This document shows, one piece after another, positions 10,912 through 22,158 of a stretch of 64,000 nucleotides of DNA. How positions within the stretch are numbered: position 1 is the stretch's first letter; each line of letters opens with the position of its first letter. The notes beneath the pieces were generated by a model. That model worked only from the letters and a program-made list of their open reading frames with translations, made no database searches and was not told the origin of the DNA. Source of the DNA: Ornithodoros turicata. Taxonomy: Eukaryota; Arthropoda; Arachnida; Ixodida; Argasidae. A program made the position numbers and the translations under genes. Location: positions 196,362,403-196,426,402 of the forward strand of contig NC_088201.1 of assembly GCF_037126465.1 (NCBI RefSeq), given 5' to 3'.

Positions 10912-12700
10912 TTTGCGGGCAAAACTTGCAACGAAATATGTTTTCACAAATGTCTGGTGCTCTTCACAGAAGTGGCAATTAAATATCAAATAAATAGCAC
11001 ATTATACTGACTGAAAATGAAAAAACATGCTCCCTTAATTTTGCATGGCACACCACGTAAACGTAGGAGGACATTCGCAAATTAGTGTCCTGCGTCCTTG
11101 GCAGCTTGGCAAAAATCCCTGGTGAATTTGCAGAGACGTAAGGAGAGACATTGATAAGCATGACGACGTCACTCGGGGTTCCAAAGAGAGTAATTTATCT
11201 ATTTGCGGGCAAAAGTTGCAACGAAATATGTTTTCACAAACGTCTGGTGCTCTTCACAGAAGTGGCAATTAAATATCAAATAAATAGCACATTATACTGA
11301 CTGAAAATGAAAAAACATGCTCCCTTAATTTTGCATGGCACACCACGTAAACGTAGGAGGACATTCGCAAATTAGTGTCCTGCGTCCTTGGCAGCTTGGC
11401 AAAAATCCCTGGTGAATTTGCAGAGACGTAAGGAGAGACATTGATAAGCATGACGACGTCACTCGGGGTTCCAAAGAGAGTAATTTATCTATTTGCGGGC
11501 AAAAGTTGCAACGAAATATGTTTTCACAAATGTCTGGAGCTCTTCACAGAAGTGGCAATTAAATATCAAATAAATAGCACATTATACTGACTGAAAATGA
11601 AAAAACATGCTGCCTTAATTTTGCATGGCACACCACGTAAACGTAGGAGGACATTCGCAAATTAGTGTCCTGCGTCCTTGGCAGCTTGGCAAAAATCCCT
11701 GGTGAATTTGCAGAGACGTAAGGAGAGACATTGATAAGCATGACGACGTCACTCGGGGTTCCAAAGAGAGTAATTTATCTATTTGCGGGCAAAAGTTGCA
11801 ACGAAATATGTTTTCACAAATGTCTGGTGCTCTTCACAGAAGTGGCAATTAAATATCAAATAAATAGCACATTATACTGACTGAAAATGAAAAAACATGC
11901 TCCCTTAATTTTGCATGGCACACCACGTAAACGTAGGAGGACATTCGCAAATTAGTGTCCTGCGTCCTTGGCAGCTTGGCAAAAATCCCTGGTGAATTTG
12001 CAGAGACGTAAGGAGAGACATTGATAAGCATGACGACGTCACTCGGGGTTCCAAAGAGAGTAATTTATCTATTTGCGGGCAAAAGTTGCAACGAAATATG
12101 TTTTCACAAATGTCTGGTGCTCTTCACAGAAGTGGCAATTAAATATCAAATAAATAGCACATTATACTGACTGAAAATGAAAAAACATGCTCCCTTAATT
12201 TTGCATGGCACACCACGTAAACGTAGGAGGACATTCGCAAATTAGTGTCCTGCGTCCTTGGCAGCTTGGCAAAAATCCCTGGTGAATTTGCAGAGACGTA
12301 AGGAGAGACATTGATAAGCATGACGACGTCACTCGGGGTTCCAAAGAGAGTAATTTATCTATTTGCGGGCAAAAGTTGCAACGAAATATGTTTTCACAAA
12401 TGTCTCGTGCTCTTCACAGAAGTGGCAATTAAATATCAAATAAATAGCACATTATACTGACTGAAAATGAAAAAACATGCTCCCTTAATTTTGCATGGCA
12501 CACCACGTAAACGTAGGAGGACATTCGCAAATTAGTGTCCTGCGTCCTTCGCAGCTTGGCAAAAATCCCTGGTGAATTTGCAGAGACGTAAGGAGTAGCA
12601 TTGATAAGCATGACCACGTCACTCGGGGTTCCAAAGACAGTAATTTATCTATTTGCGGGCAAAAGTTGCAACGAAATATGTTTTCACAAATGTCTCGTGC
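10912..12700. repeat. 290-bp tandem satellite, ~6.2 copies
   Basis: A unit starting TTTGCGGGCAAAA(G/C)TTGC repeats with an exact period of 290 bp (successive starts near 10912, 11202, 11492, 11782, 12072, 12362 and a partial at 12652). The first five copies differ by only a few bases. The sixth has several changes, such as C for G in TGTCTCGTGC. Each unit has a 60-codon open frame on the minus strand, but this is a by-product of the repeat and has no protein-like features. The array interrupts or abuts the truncated transposase downstream. Confidence 0.95.
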
Positions 12701-12739
12701 CGTAGGACGTAGGCCAGGCATGGTAAACATCTTTGTTGT

Positions 12740-13558
12740 CATGAGTATCGTCTGAACTTTATGTATGATGTCACAGCTGTCATTGGCACAACTGGCATTG
12801 CTATCTGGCGTCGCATATCACTGCATCCAGCTTTACACTCATGTGTGCCCCCTTGAACTGGATACCCTCGGTCATGAGATGCTGCACTTCCTCCAGAAAC
12901 GGTGTCAGGAATGTGTAAAGATTCGGTGGCTTCCCTTTACCACAATATACACGCTCACTAAAAATGGCTCTTGATTGCTATGATTTGCTGCCCTGCATAA
13001 AATGGGCCAAAAGCACGTTGAAGAACTTTTATACAGGGGGAGGCCGTCAATATTTGCTTGCAAACGGATTTCGCTGGGGAAAATCCCCACTCCACTGCAC
13101 TCCAAAAAACCGGCTTCCAATCCGAAGTGGGCAAATGTGCCATCATGTTGCAAAGGAGCTCTTCTTTGCGTCCCCAGTATGGTTCTGGCGTCTGTTGGAA
13201 TGTCGTGACCGCAGGACCTCAAGAGGGCGGCGATATCCTTTACGCAGGCATGCGTCAGATTATGCTTGAGGGAAATCCTTGCTAGTCTCGAGACTACGCT
13301 GTCCTCAAAATTTTCTTCATGGCTTTCACAATGCTCCGCTGCTACATCGTCACTTATCTCGTCCCACGAGAGCTCAGAGTCCGTCTCATTCGTAACTGGA
13401 TGGTGAACGCTTGTTTTATAATCTGCATCAAAATGTTCAGCTTCTGATTGCGGATGAGTGACTCGTTCACACGTATCAAGCGAGTTACTGTTCACTATTT
13501 CACTCACAGTGTCTTCTAACTCCCTTCGCAATGCGCGGTATCGACTCCACCTCGGCAT
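12740..13558 (-). pseudogene. DNA-transposon transposase, N-terminal part, frameshifted and truncated
   Basis: Reading on the minus strand from ATG at 13558, the protein opens MPRWSRYRALRRELEDTVSE. It passes an acidic region and then shows motifs I associate with a large animal transposase family: LARISLKHNLTHACVKDIA, a GTFAHFGLEAG block and LQANIDGLPLYKSS (about 13060). Near 12950 a 2-base shift breaks the frame. Beyond it the sequence reads LYTFLTPFLEEVQHLM and VKLDAVICDA, matching the family's conserved V-ICDA-type motif, and then degrades before the satellite. The catalytic C-terminal half is absent. I cannot assign the superfamily firmly (a CMC- or KDZ-type group is possible). The neighbour on the opposite strand is a transposon accessory gene, which fits a divergent two-gene element. 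Confidence 0.55.
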
Positions 13559-14162
13559 GATGCATGCATTTCACACGGAACATTTAATACCTAAAAACCG
13601 GTAATGACTTGGAAAGAGGCACAAGTAGACGAAAATGAGCGGCACCACAAACGTCGTAACGACATCGGAAGCAACACGGGATGATGATGGTGCTTTCACA
13701 CATGTCATAGAGATGTTGGACACAAAACAGAGACACTTTGTTGTTGTTTTCGCTCAAATTTTGCATTTCTTGCTAGATTTTATCTTCTTTGCGACAGAAT
13801 CTTCAAATCACAACATCACAATCTGTAGCAGCATTTCCGCTTCCTGTTCCGGGAATCCCGCCTTCCTATATTGCGCGTGTTGTTATTAGCGGCGTTTTCA
13901 TTCTGGCTCTCTTGATATATGTTGTCTATCCCGCTTCGTTTGATATATACTGTACATTTTGTGCTGTGCAGCGTATGTGCAGTGTTTTTTGTGAGTCTGG
14001 TACCTAGTATAGCGGCGTCATTGTAAGTTGCGGAAGTTTCTGTGCAAATTCCTCGATATGGCACCTGTATCGTCAAAGCAGCAGGAGACGCACAAAATGA
14101 GGTGAGCTTTCGTGAAAGGTACCATTATTTATTTTTTGTTTTAACGTCCCCATGTACTTCAG

Positions 14163-14995
14163 CAAAACCTACACCGTGGTCAAGTTCACAAGATACCGAA
14201 TCCAGTGAAGAGGAGGATGCAGGTACCCAGGATACAGGTCCAAGTACCCATCTCAGGCACACTTATTGTAGGAGTGTGTTATATGAAATGTGTTCTTTTC
14301 TTCAGCCGATGTAATCCCTCCACCGAGGAAAAGGCTGCGGTTTCCATCACCACGTAGGCAATACTTCTCGCTTTTAATGATTGTGTTCTTTTTTTCTTCT
14401 TTGTGTGTGTGTGTGTTATGTGCATGCTGTGTTGTGTTGTATGAATCTGTTGTATGACACACAATAGCATTTTTTTTTCAGCTTGTGATGTGAAACACCT
14501 GAACGGCAGTCTTCGTAAGTATTAACTAGTTTATTGTCGAAAATTGGTGTTGATCTCAACCAAAAGAGGTATGGTGAGAAGGGCTTGCATCATCTAAAAT
14601 GTGGTAAACCAATAATTCAAGTTTTAAACAAGTGTGCTGATGGGATTGTATGATAGAACCCGTGCACGCTTAATTCAGCTTAATTGCTTTTAATACAAAG
14701 GCACCGTGACACCACCGCCGCCTCCGAGCAGCGGGCCAGTCGCACATCTGCCTCCATCAAGCAGCAGGCCTGCGACGCCATCGCCTCTTCCGAGCAGTGT
14801 TTGGTCCAGCCATGACGCACCCTTCCAAGGACACTGTAAGCCCCACTGATATTACAAGTATCTTCTTTCGTACTGTAGCCTAGAAACAGTCCTCTAGTAT
14901 GTTCATTGCTATATCATGAGCATATATTTCAGGCTCTTCACCAGGCAACACCAACACTCAGACACTAGCTCAAAATGCTGAAGTGTGCGTTACGC
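14163..14995 (+). pseudogene. Transposon accessory (DUF4806-type) gene, five phase-1 exons, 3' part lost
   Basis: Five blocks at 14163-14222, 14306-14353, 14482-14514, 14701-14835 and 14933-14995 are each bounded by AG upstream and GT downstream. Their lengths are 60, 48, 33, 135 and 63 bp, all multiples of three, and every junction is phase 1. Joined, they stay open for about 113 codons: an acidic TESSEEEDAG stretch, PPPRKRLRFPSP, and a Pro/Ser-rich run with LPSSVWSSHDAPF. This resembles the low-complexity middle of the gene at 49373-53134. The first exon upstream was not resolved. The last donor (GTAAGT at 14996) is followed within 25 bp by the palindrome boundary, so the conserved C-terminal exons are missing. 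The gene was evidently cut by the rearrangement that placed the inner arm here. Confidence 0.6.
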
Positions 14996-15565
14996 GTAAG
15001 TCACATGACGGCTTCTACGGGCCGTGTGTTAGGACCCTCGTTGAGGCTGCGATAGCGCAAGCGGCTCTGCCATTCGCATTAAGCACCTGTACCTTGAACT
15101 GCAAACAGTTTCTTGCACGCTCCACAAAACGAGAACAGCTGATTGCTGATTTCATGGGCGCGGCCATGCGAGCCGAGAAGGACAATTTTAGCTGAGCTCG
15201 AAGGTGGCGCTAGTTTTCGGTGCAACAATTTCCAGAGTGAACCGACCTCGACCAGTTCAGATAGCTCAACACTTTCTATTCTTTTTATTATTATTTATTA
15301 TCATCCTAATCCTAATTCCAATTTCAGCTCGACGCTCAACCGCTCTGCGCGCGTCGGAAGTCCTTCACGGCAGGAGGGGGGGGGGGGGGGGAGGCGAGCC
15401 CCAATCCAAACCCAAGCTAACCTAACCTATGATTCCATCTGCAAATGTTCATTAATGGTCATGGTTAAAAAATCGTACCAACGATTTTTTAGCTTCTTTA
15501 CATGAATAGTTGGAATAAAGCAGGCAAGAATATGTCGAGGGCGTGACTTCTCGTATAGTACTGGT

Positions 15566-16441
15566 CAGGGATGGGCAGTAATACTCATATTTTGTATTAT
15601 AATACTGATACATAATACTTTCTACAAATCGGTATTATAATACAGTTACAAATACATTTCAAAAATCAGTATTATAATACGTAATAATAATACTTCTGCG
15701 TATTACACGAGTAATACTTGTAATACATTGATCTCGAACTTGGGGAGAAAGAAAGGAAAAGAACAGAAGAATTACTTAAATATATGCCCATTACTTATCG
15801 AGACAATCATTCTCCAGTGACGTTTTAATCATGCTTACAGTTTTGCATATGGCCTGATCCTTCCGAATAAGATCAGATAGCGCTGATCAACTCGATCGCA
15901 GTGAACAACTTGCTCTAAATGTGGCAGAGCCCTGATTTCATCCACTCTGGACGATAAAATGTAGGCCGTTCAAAAACCTGTGACTGTCCATAGTGCAACC
16001 ACGCACAGGGGTAACTGGCTGCACTGGACGCACCCTTTTATAAGACAAAGGGCTTGCACTGGTATGACTCATCCTTACGGATTGCGAGGAAGGAATGCGA
16101 GGAAACCTCCAGTAACCTCTGGCCCCAAAGTCACTCGCTTTGGGATAATTTAGGGCCGGAGAACACTGTAATAGGAGCCGTGTTCGTGTTCAAATGTTTG
16201 TGGGACACGAAAAATTACTGATAAAGTGCACCGGTGACACTGTGCAGGTCGAACTTACGCCCTCTGGGAAAGTATTACACCTTCTAAAGTATTGTAGTAC
16301 ACGTAATACCTCGTTTTATGTATTATAATACAAATACAAATACATTTTAAAAATGAGTAGTATAATACATAATACAAATACTCAAAAGTATTACAGATAT
16401 AGTATTATAATACAAAGTATTACTATTACTGCCCATCCCTG
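15566..16441. mobile_element. hAT-type MITE with 8-bp target duplication
   Basis: Ends are CAGGGATGGGCAGTAATAC and its inverted counterpart GTATTACTATTACTGCCCAT followed by CCCTG. The element is flanked by GTACTGGT at 15558-15565 and again at 16442-16449. An 8-bp duplication and a CAGGGATGGGCA terminus are hallmarks of hAT elements. The interior is rich in GTATTATAATAC-like subterminal repeats and has no transposase. The right arm has the empty site at about 32105-32120 with a single copy of the target sequence, so this insertion is younger than the arm duplication. Confidence 0.95.
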
Positions 16442-17179
16442 GTACTGGTCACGTCCGGCTGTTCTTGATGATGCCATTTTCAGTGCCAAAAGTCTCAATT
16501 CTCTCCTTCACGCAATAATCGCTGCGTTCGAATCGAATTGAAAAAAAGGAAAAGAAACTAGGGTTGCAGGGCGGGCATTGCTGAAGAGAAATTCTCCCGG
16601 AATCACCCTGTATGCATCGCAAATCGGAATGAAATGGTGGGAACGGTTTGGGAATGGAAGAGGAATTGTACATGGTAGTAATAATTCGTGGCATTCCGTC
16701 TCGAGACAACTCTGATGATGAGCGACGCCAATTTGGTTGGTCTGTGGGTCGCCTTTGCCCACCTGAGGGTTCCTTTACGTCCGTCGAAAGTCACATGGTA
16801 GTAATCGAAGGAATGGAACGGCATCAACATTTATCAGAAGAGATTGTGGAATTAGCGTTTTCACAAAAAGGGCAGATGTTTTCTGATGAAAGGAACATGC
16901 TCCTATATGGACCTCGATTAGTCTTATTCTGTTTGTCGTACCTGGTCCCGCAGGTATGCACGATCCAAGTCGCATGGGTGCATTTGTTTTCAAAATCTTG
17001 CTCAGACGACTTTTGCAGCCCGATCTCTATATGTCTCGGTACTCTCAATAGCAGTCGTTAGTGGTAACCCCGATGAAAACTGTGAAAAGGTAGAGGCACA
17101 ATATAGCACAGATTTTGCTTCTCTTCTGCACTTGTAAAAATGCAATTCGACTGCAACGTAACCGAGAGAAGTCGTAGGC

Positions 17180-17291
17180 TATAAAACCGCAGTGCAGGGG
17201 ACACGAAACGACGGCACACGCACGAAGCGCTGTGTTTCAGTGCTTCGTGTGTGTGACGTCTTTTCGCTTCCCCAGCACTGGGGTTTTATCG
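17180..17291. repeat. Nested hairpin with GATAAAAC-type ends
   Basis: ATAAAACCGCAGTGCAGGGG (17181-17200) pairs imperfectly with CCCCAGCACTGGGGTTTTAT (17270-17289). Inside it a second hairpin pairs CACACGCACGAAGC (17215-17228) with GTGCTTCGTGTGTGTG (17240-17255). The right-arm copy lies at about 31247-31360 and retains GCGATAAAACC at both ends. The same style of end, GATAAAACAGTGCGC, flanks the pivot of palindrome 2 at 62025-62182. It may be a small MITE or the functional terminus of the large repeat unit. Confidence 0.7.
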
Positions 17292-19689
17292 CTTTTAAAA
17301 TGTACCATCAGACAGCCCGGTTTTATCGCTTTTTAAAGCGGTAAACACAGCTCTGAATTATGTAACCTTCCGGTTCCGTTCCGGGTTGTCGCTCAGTACC
17401 GTAAGAGGCACGCGGCCCTTGCGGCACTCCAGAAAAGTACGTGGGAGGCGTCGCCCCCCTAGTCTTTGGTTAGGGATGCGGCTGCCCCGTTGCCCCCGCC
17501 TTCCGACGCCTAGGATAGAGTTAATAAAACAGCGGTTCAATTTCACAGCGTGTAGCACAGGAACGGGGAACTCTCACATCCCTAAGTAGAAGAGTACTTG
17601 AAGCATATTCGTGTTCTAAGTACTGCAAGCACTGCCCATCACCTGCACTCAGCGTTGGCTAAATCATTGACCGTGCTGATACAGGTAGAACGATGTAAGC
17701 TGCTAAGCTTTCAGCCTGAGAATATTATTTTCGGCGCCAGCGTATCTCGACGTTTACGTGCTGCAGAATCTGTCCGGAGAACACTCTTCCAGAGTTTATA
17801 TATTGCATCACCGCTGATGCATGGGCGCCGTCACGGGAGGTAACTTCAGCAAGTAAACATTTCCCTTGCAACATAGTCACCAAATTATGCTTCCTTTTCA
17901 TCTCTGTACGTTCCAGAAACATACGGTTTCTGAGCGAAGACAATATAGTTGCGAGCACAGTTAACATACAGAAGTATGCTATACAGATCCCGTACCTTGA
18001 GACCACCGCCCCAAACGTGAGTGCCACGGTTCCGCTTTTGGCCCACATCCATGTCAAAATTCAGGGATGGATATTTTAATACACGTGCGTGTTTCAATAT
18101 TTTCAAACCTGGTGTGGCTCTCAACTAGGACAGCCTCCCATACCGCTGTATCTGGCTTTTGTTCAGGACGTCCTAATGAAAGATTTAATTAATGAATTTA
18201 GGTAATTAGTCATCCTTATTACACGATATAGTATTTCTTGGAAAAGATATGCGCCTGACCGTAGAACTCAACTGTGAAAATGACGTGCTCTCGTGGCTTT
18301 TTTGAAAAAATTCTCCAAACTGAAACACACACACACACGCATAAAATAAACAGGAACGTGCCACAAAGGTATACCTCGTGGTCGTAGCCCCTTTTTAATA
18401 GAGAATGTTTCTAATAAAACAACTAGAACTGCCTGTACATAAGTTTCGCATTTACGTGTATGTGAGCGGAGCAAAATCTTATCTGCAAAGTATTTTGACA
18501 TTCTAATTTCCAAAATTCACTAAGATGTATTTTTTTTAAAGAAGCTGTTTCTCTTTCTTTTTTTTTTCGAGAAACGGAGAGCAGAATTGCTGGCAATCTT
18601 TCTTGTACATAGTGTATGGGGTTTGTTGGTACATTGTCGCCTGACCAAGGGAATCTTTCTTATGTTCATCTTAGATATCAGATGAATCCTTCATATCTGC
18701 ATGCTTAACACTATTATCCACAGAAGTAACGTTTATTTGAGTTTGAGTACCTTCGCGATAAATCTTTTATTCCAGCGACAGCAGAATGTATTCAAGAAGG
18801 CTTCGGGTGTTTAACGTCAGCCTAAGGCGTGTTGATGGGAGCGCACTGCTTTGTTAGGTTCTCAAACTTGCAGCCAGTGCTGCTGGAATGATTATTTTAT
18901 TTCATTTTATTTTGAGTTATTAGCGGCTCACCTATTTAGGGAAGGCCTATGAACACATGTTAATTGGTTTGGTTTGAAAATGATACGAGCTACAGTGTGT
19001 AGCGATTGGTTTTCACATTTACCCGTTCCACTCTATAGTATTCTTGCAAAATATATCGGTGCGAGCAAATAAAAGCTTATTCGCTAGCCTAAAACCTATT
19101 ACATTCGGAACGAAGACCTATTGTTTCGCATTCGTATACATATATGTCTGTACCGCGTTTTGACGATGGTAATTACGACGATAATTATTGACCTGAAGAA
19201 TAATATGAATTTATGTGGTTGTGGATCGACTGGGTTTACACTCGATGTGGCTACAGTGACAGTGACGAGGACCTATCGCTTTGCGATCGCATACAAGAGT
19301 GAGCCATCTTTTGACGATGGTAGGATAATTATTGACCTGAAGAATAATATGAATTTATGTGGTTGTGAATTGACTTTGGGTTTACACTCGATGTGTCTAC
19401 AAAAAATTTGACAGTGCGCGTGCCCATTTGTGAAGCTGGGACCTCACTTGACAAGTAAGTTCTTTATGTGTGCCTTTTCGGGTGGCCTGACCGATAAATT
19501 TATGCACTATTGTGTGAAATATTGGGTAAAAAAAGGGTAATCGCGTTTGCACTGCTATCTGTATGATAGGCCGAGCGTTTTTAATGGAATTGCCTCGCGA
19601 ACCTGGTGAAGTCTTTGTTTTGGGCAGGCTATTTTATGAGTGCCCGACGCCGTCCTGTTGTGGTGCATTGATATGCCTACCTGAAGCAG

Positions 19690-21800
19690 TGTGCTTTATT
19701 TTTGTAGTGTGGTTCACGCCTTTAGCTCCAATTCTATAAGTAAAAATGAATAGGAGTGTTTGTTTGTTTGTTAGTATGTGCCTGTCACGTTCGTAGCGCT
19801 GTTCAAGCTTTGTTTTCTTTGCAAAAACTCAGACTTTATGGTATTAAGCTGTTAGAGAAGAAGTGACTTTTCCTGCTCCTTTAAGATAAACTGTGTGTCC
19901 TTTTTCTGTGGCTTCTTCACGCAGGGAGAATGCAATTGTGTATTTAGCATTATGCAATAATTATCTGACAGCAGAAATGGGTGTCTTTGTCACAGTTTAT
20001 TAGGGTGTGCCTCGTTATTTCATTTTTTTTTCTCTTACAGCTATGCAAGCAAAAGTGCGTGTAATTTTTCACTGCCCTTTTCTTATTTTCTCTACTTTTA
20101 CGCAGCAGAAAGTCTCCTGGTAAAAGCTGAATAGTGTTCTATCAGTGGAAGTGGGGTTCTTTTTTGGATTTTGTTGTGTGCTGGATATGTTGATGAAGTT
20201 GTTGATGAAGTTTGTTGAAATTTTGCAGTTATGAATTTTTGAGCAGAAATGCTAGATCTAAGCACGGAGTAGAAATTCCTATATTTCTCTGCTCCCTAAG
20301 AAAATGTGTACGTCGTTTTCTGAGCAGGAAATAGCAAACCGCGTTTACTTTACGTAAAATAGGAAAATGAAGTTGCGTATGCTCTATGATATTCTGTCAC
20401 TGGCTTAGGACTTTTCCCTGTTGAGCAGTATTTTGTATGCATGTCTAGACTTGTTCAGTAGCGTCTTTCTTGCTGCAATTTTTACCTTTCGCTAATATCT
20501 TCTTGTTGTCGTCTTGTGTTAGCCGTTCAGCTTCGTAGCGATGTCTGCAATGCTGCGATTATTTCTGAGCGCTCCGTGTTAAGCCTTGTCGCCGTCGTGT
20601 GTTGTATGCATTGTCCTGTGTGCGTGCGTGCTTGTGCGTGTAATTGCGTGTGCGTGTCTTGCAATTTCCACCCGTAAAAAAATTGGCATATATCGTATTA
20701 TGCATGTGCTGCCCGAGTAGAAGTGATTTTCCCTGATCGCGTAAGGTAATTTGTGTGTACCTTTGTCTTTTGCTTTCTTTGCGCAGGTAAAACTCAGCTG
20801 TGTGTATCGCATTATGCAATAATTTTCTGATAGCAGAAGTGAGTGCATATTTCTCAGTTTATGAACGTGCGCTACTGTTTCTTGCAGTTCCAGCAATTGG
20901 AGCGCAAGTGCGTGTATTTTTTCAGCTTTTTCTTCTTGCACTGTTTTTACTCAGAATGTTGATGAGGGGAAACAGTCAGCATCCAGGTAGAGCAGAAGAA
21001 AGCCGCTTGGCATAGCTGAGTTCGTGAGAATTGAATTCCTTTGTTGTTTGTTTTTGTTAGATGTTGTTGACTGTCAGTATTCATTTTGCTTGATATGTTG
21101 ATTGGGTAAGCTGTTATTTGTGCAGAAATGCTGGTATCTGAGCGTAGATGAGAAATTTTTATAAAGCACCTCTCCTTGTGCATTCCTTATTCCTGAGCTG
21201 CTGTCTGTGTGTTTGTGCACGCGTGTGTGCTTTTTTTCCTGGTTTGTGATGTTAGCATGGCAGGTTGGGGCTTGTTTAGCAGTGTCTTTCTTGTTATAAT
21301 TTTACCCGCCGCTAGTATCTTGTTGTTATCTTGTGTTAGCCGTTGAGTTTCGTAGCGATGTGTCATGACTCTGCTATTATTCCTGAGCGCTCCGTTTTAA
21401 GCCTTTTCCCTGCTGGCTTAAAGGTATTTGTGTGCCCTTGTCCTGTGCTTTCTTTACGCAAGAGCAATGCGGCTGTGTATGTAGCATTACGCAAGAATTA
21501 CCTGATAGCAGAAACTGATGTCTTTTTCTTAGTTTATTAGCGTATGCTTCGGTTTTTGAAGTTATTTCAATTCAAACACAAGTGCGCACAATTTTTTATT
21601 GCCCTTTCCCATTTTGACCGATTTTACGCAGAAGCAAGCCGCATGGTACAGCTGAATTTGTGAGAAGAGGGTTTGTATGTTTGTTTTTTAGGTGTAATTA
21701 GGAGCACGGTGTATTGATGAAGTAAGCTGTTTGCAGTTATAGGTAGTTGTGCAGAAAAAATGCTTGCATGTGAGTGCAGGACAGAAATTCTTAGCACGCC
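19690..21800 (+). repeat. Three divergent tandem copies of a ~600-800 bp non-coding unit
   Basis: Units at about 19690-20390, 20400-21180 and 21230-21800 share an ordered set of blocks: CGCTCCGTTTTAAGCC or equivalent, CTTTCTTTACGCAG, GTAGCATTATGCAATAATTA, CTGATAGCAGAAATG, CAGTTTATTAGCGT, AAAGTGCGTGTAATTTTT, TTTTACGCAG, GTTGATGAAGT and GAGCAGAAATGCTGG. Pairwise identity is low (clearly diverged), but block order is kept. The right arm and the 60-64 kb region carry the same units in reverse orientation. No conserved protein frame runs through them. Confidence 0.8.
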
Positions 21801-22158
21801 ACTTGCAGTGTAAATTAATTATTTTGGGTGTGAGACTGTTTCACTGCATGACAAGGCTGAAATGAGAAGAGAGAAAAAATTGGAGCGCTTGATTAACAGT
21901 GATCCAAATAACAGGGCAATTAAAGTTTCCATAGAAAGTAGAATTTTAAGGCTCCTAAATTATAGTTGAGCGTTGTACGGACTTTTTGTGATAGTCTTTC
22001 TAAACTGCATTCCAATAATCATTAATATAGTAGGAATGCAATCACATCATATATCTGCTCCTGTAACGGCGTTCTGTCTAGTACTCCGTCGAGCGCGAAT
22101 GGAACTTTCCCCCACGCTTTCGCTCCGTTTTGCTTGCAGGTCTAGCGTCAGACAACAA

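Larger units (their letters stand above)
15021..22158 (+). repeat. Palindrome 1, inner left arm (non-coding)
   Basis: Matches 26518-33090 in reverse orientation. The outer limit is CCGTGTGTTAGGACCCTCG at 15024 and the inner limit is near 22158. Excluding the hAT MITE, the arm is about 6.25 kb against about 6.2 kb opposite. It carries only short incidental frames. The outer part (15.0-19.7 kb) is mixed non-coding sequence. The inner part (19.7-21.8 kb) consists of three divergent copies of a 600-800 bp unit. Confidence 0.9.

Noticed and set aside
10979..12617. Six near-identical 60-62 codon minus-strand frames, which could suggest a tandem small-protein gene family
   Set aside because: They repeat because the DNA repeats every 290 bp. 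There is no protein-like composition, start context or splice signal, and the frames carry no sign of codon-level constraint.
10288..12700. CRISPR-like regular repeats
   Set aside because: The context is eukaryotic, the units are 82 and 290 bp with no unique spacers, and no Cas-like protein is present.
15566..16441. Helitron or simple AT-rich low-complexity insertion
   Set aside because: There is an exact 8-bp target duplication and paired CAGGGATGGGCA ends, with an empty site in the partner arm.
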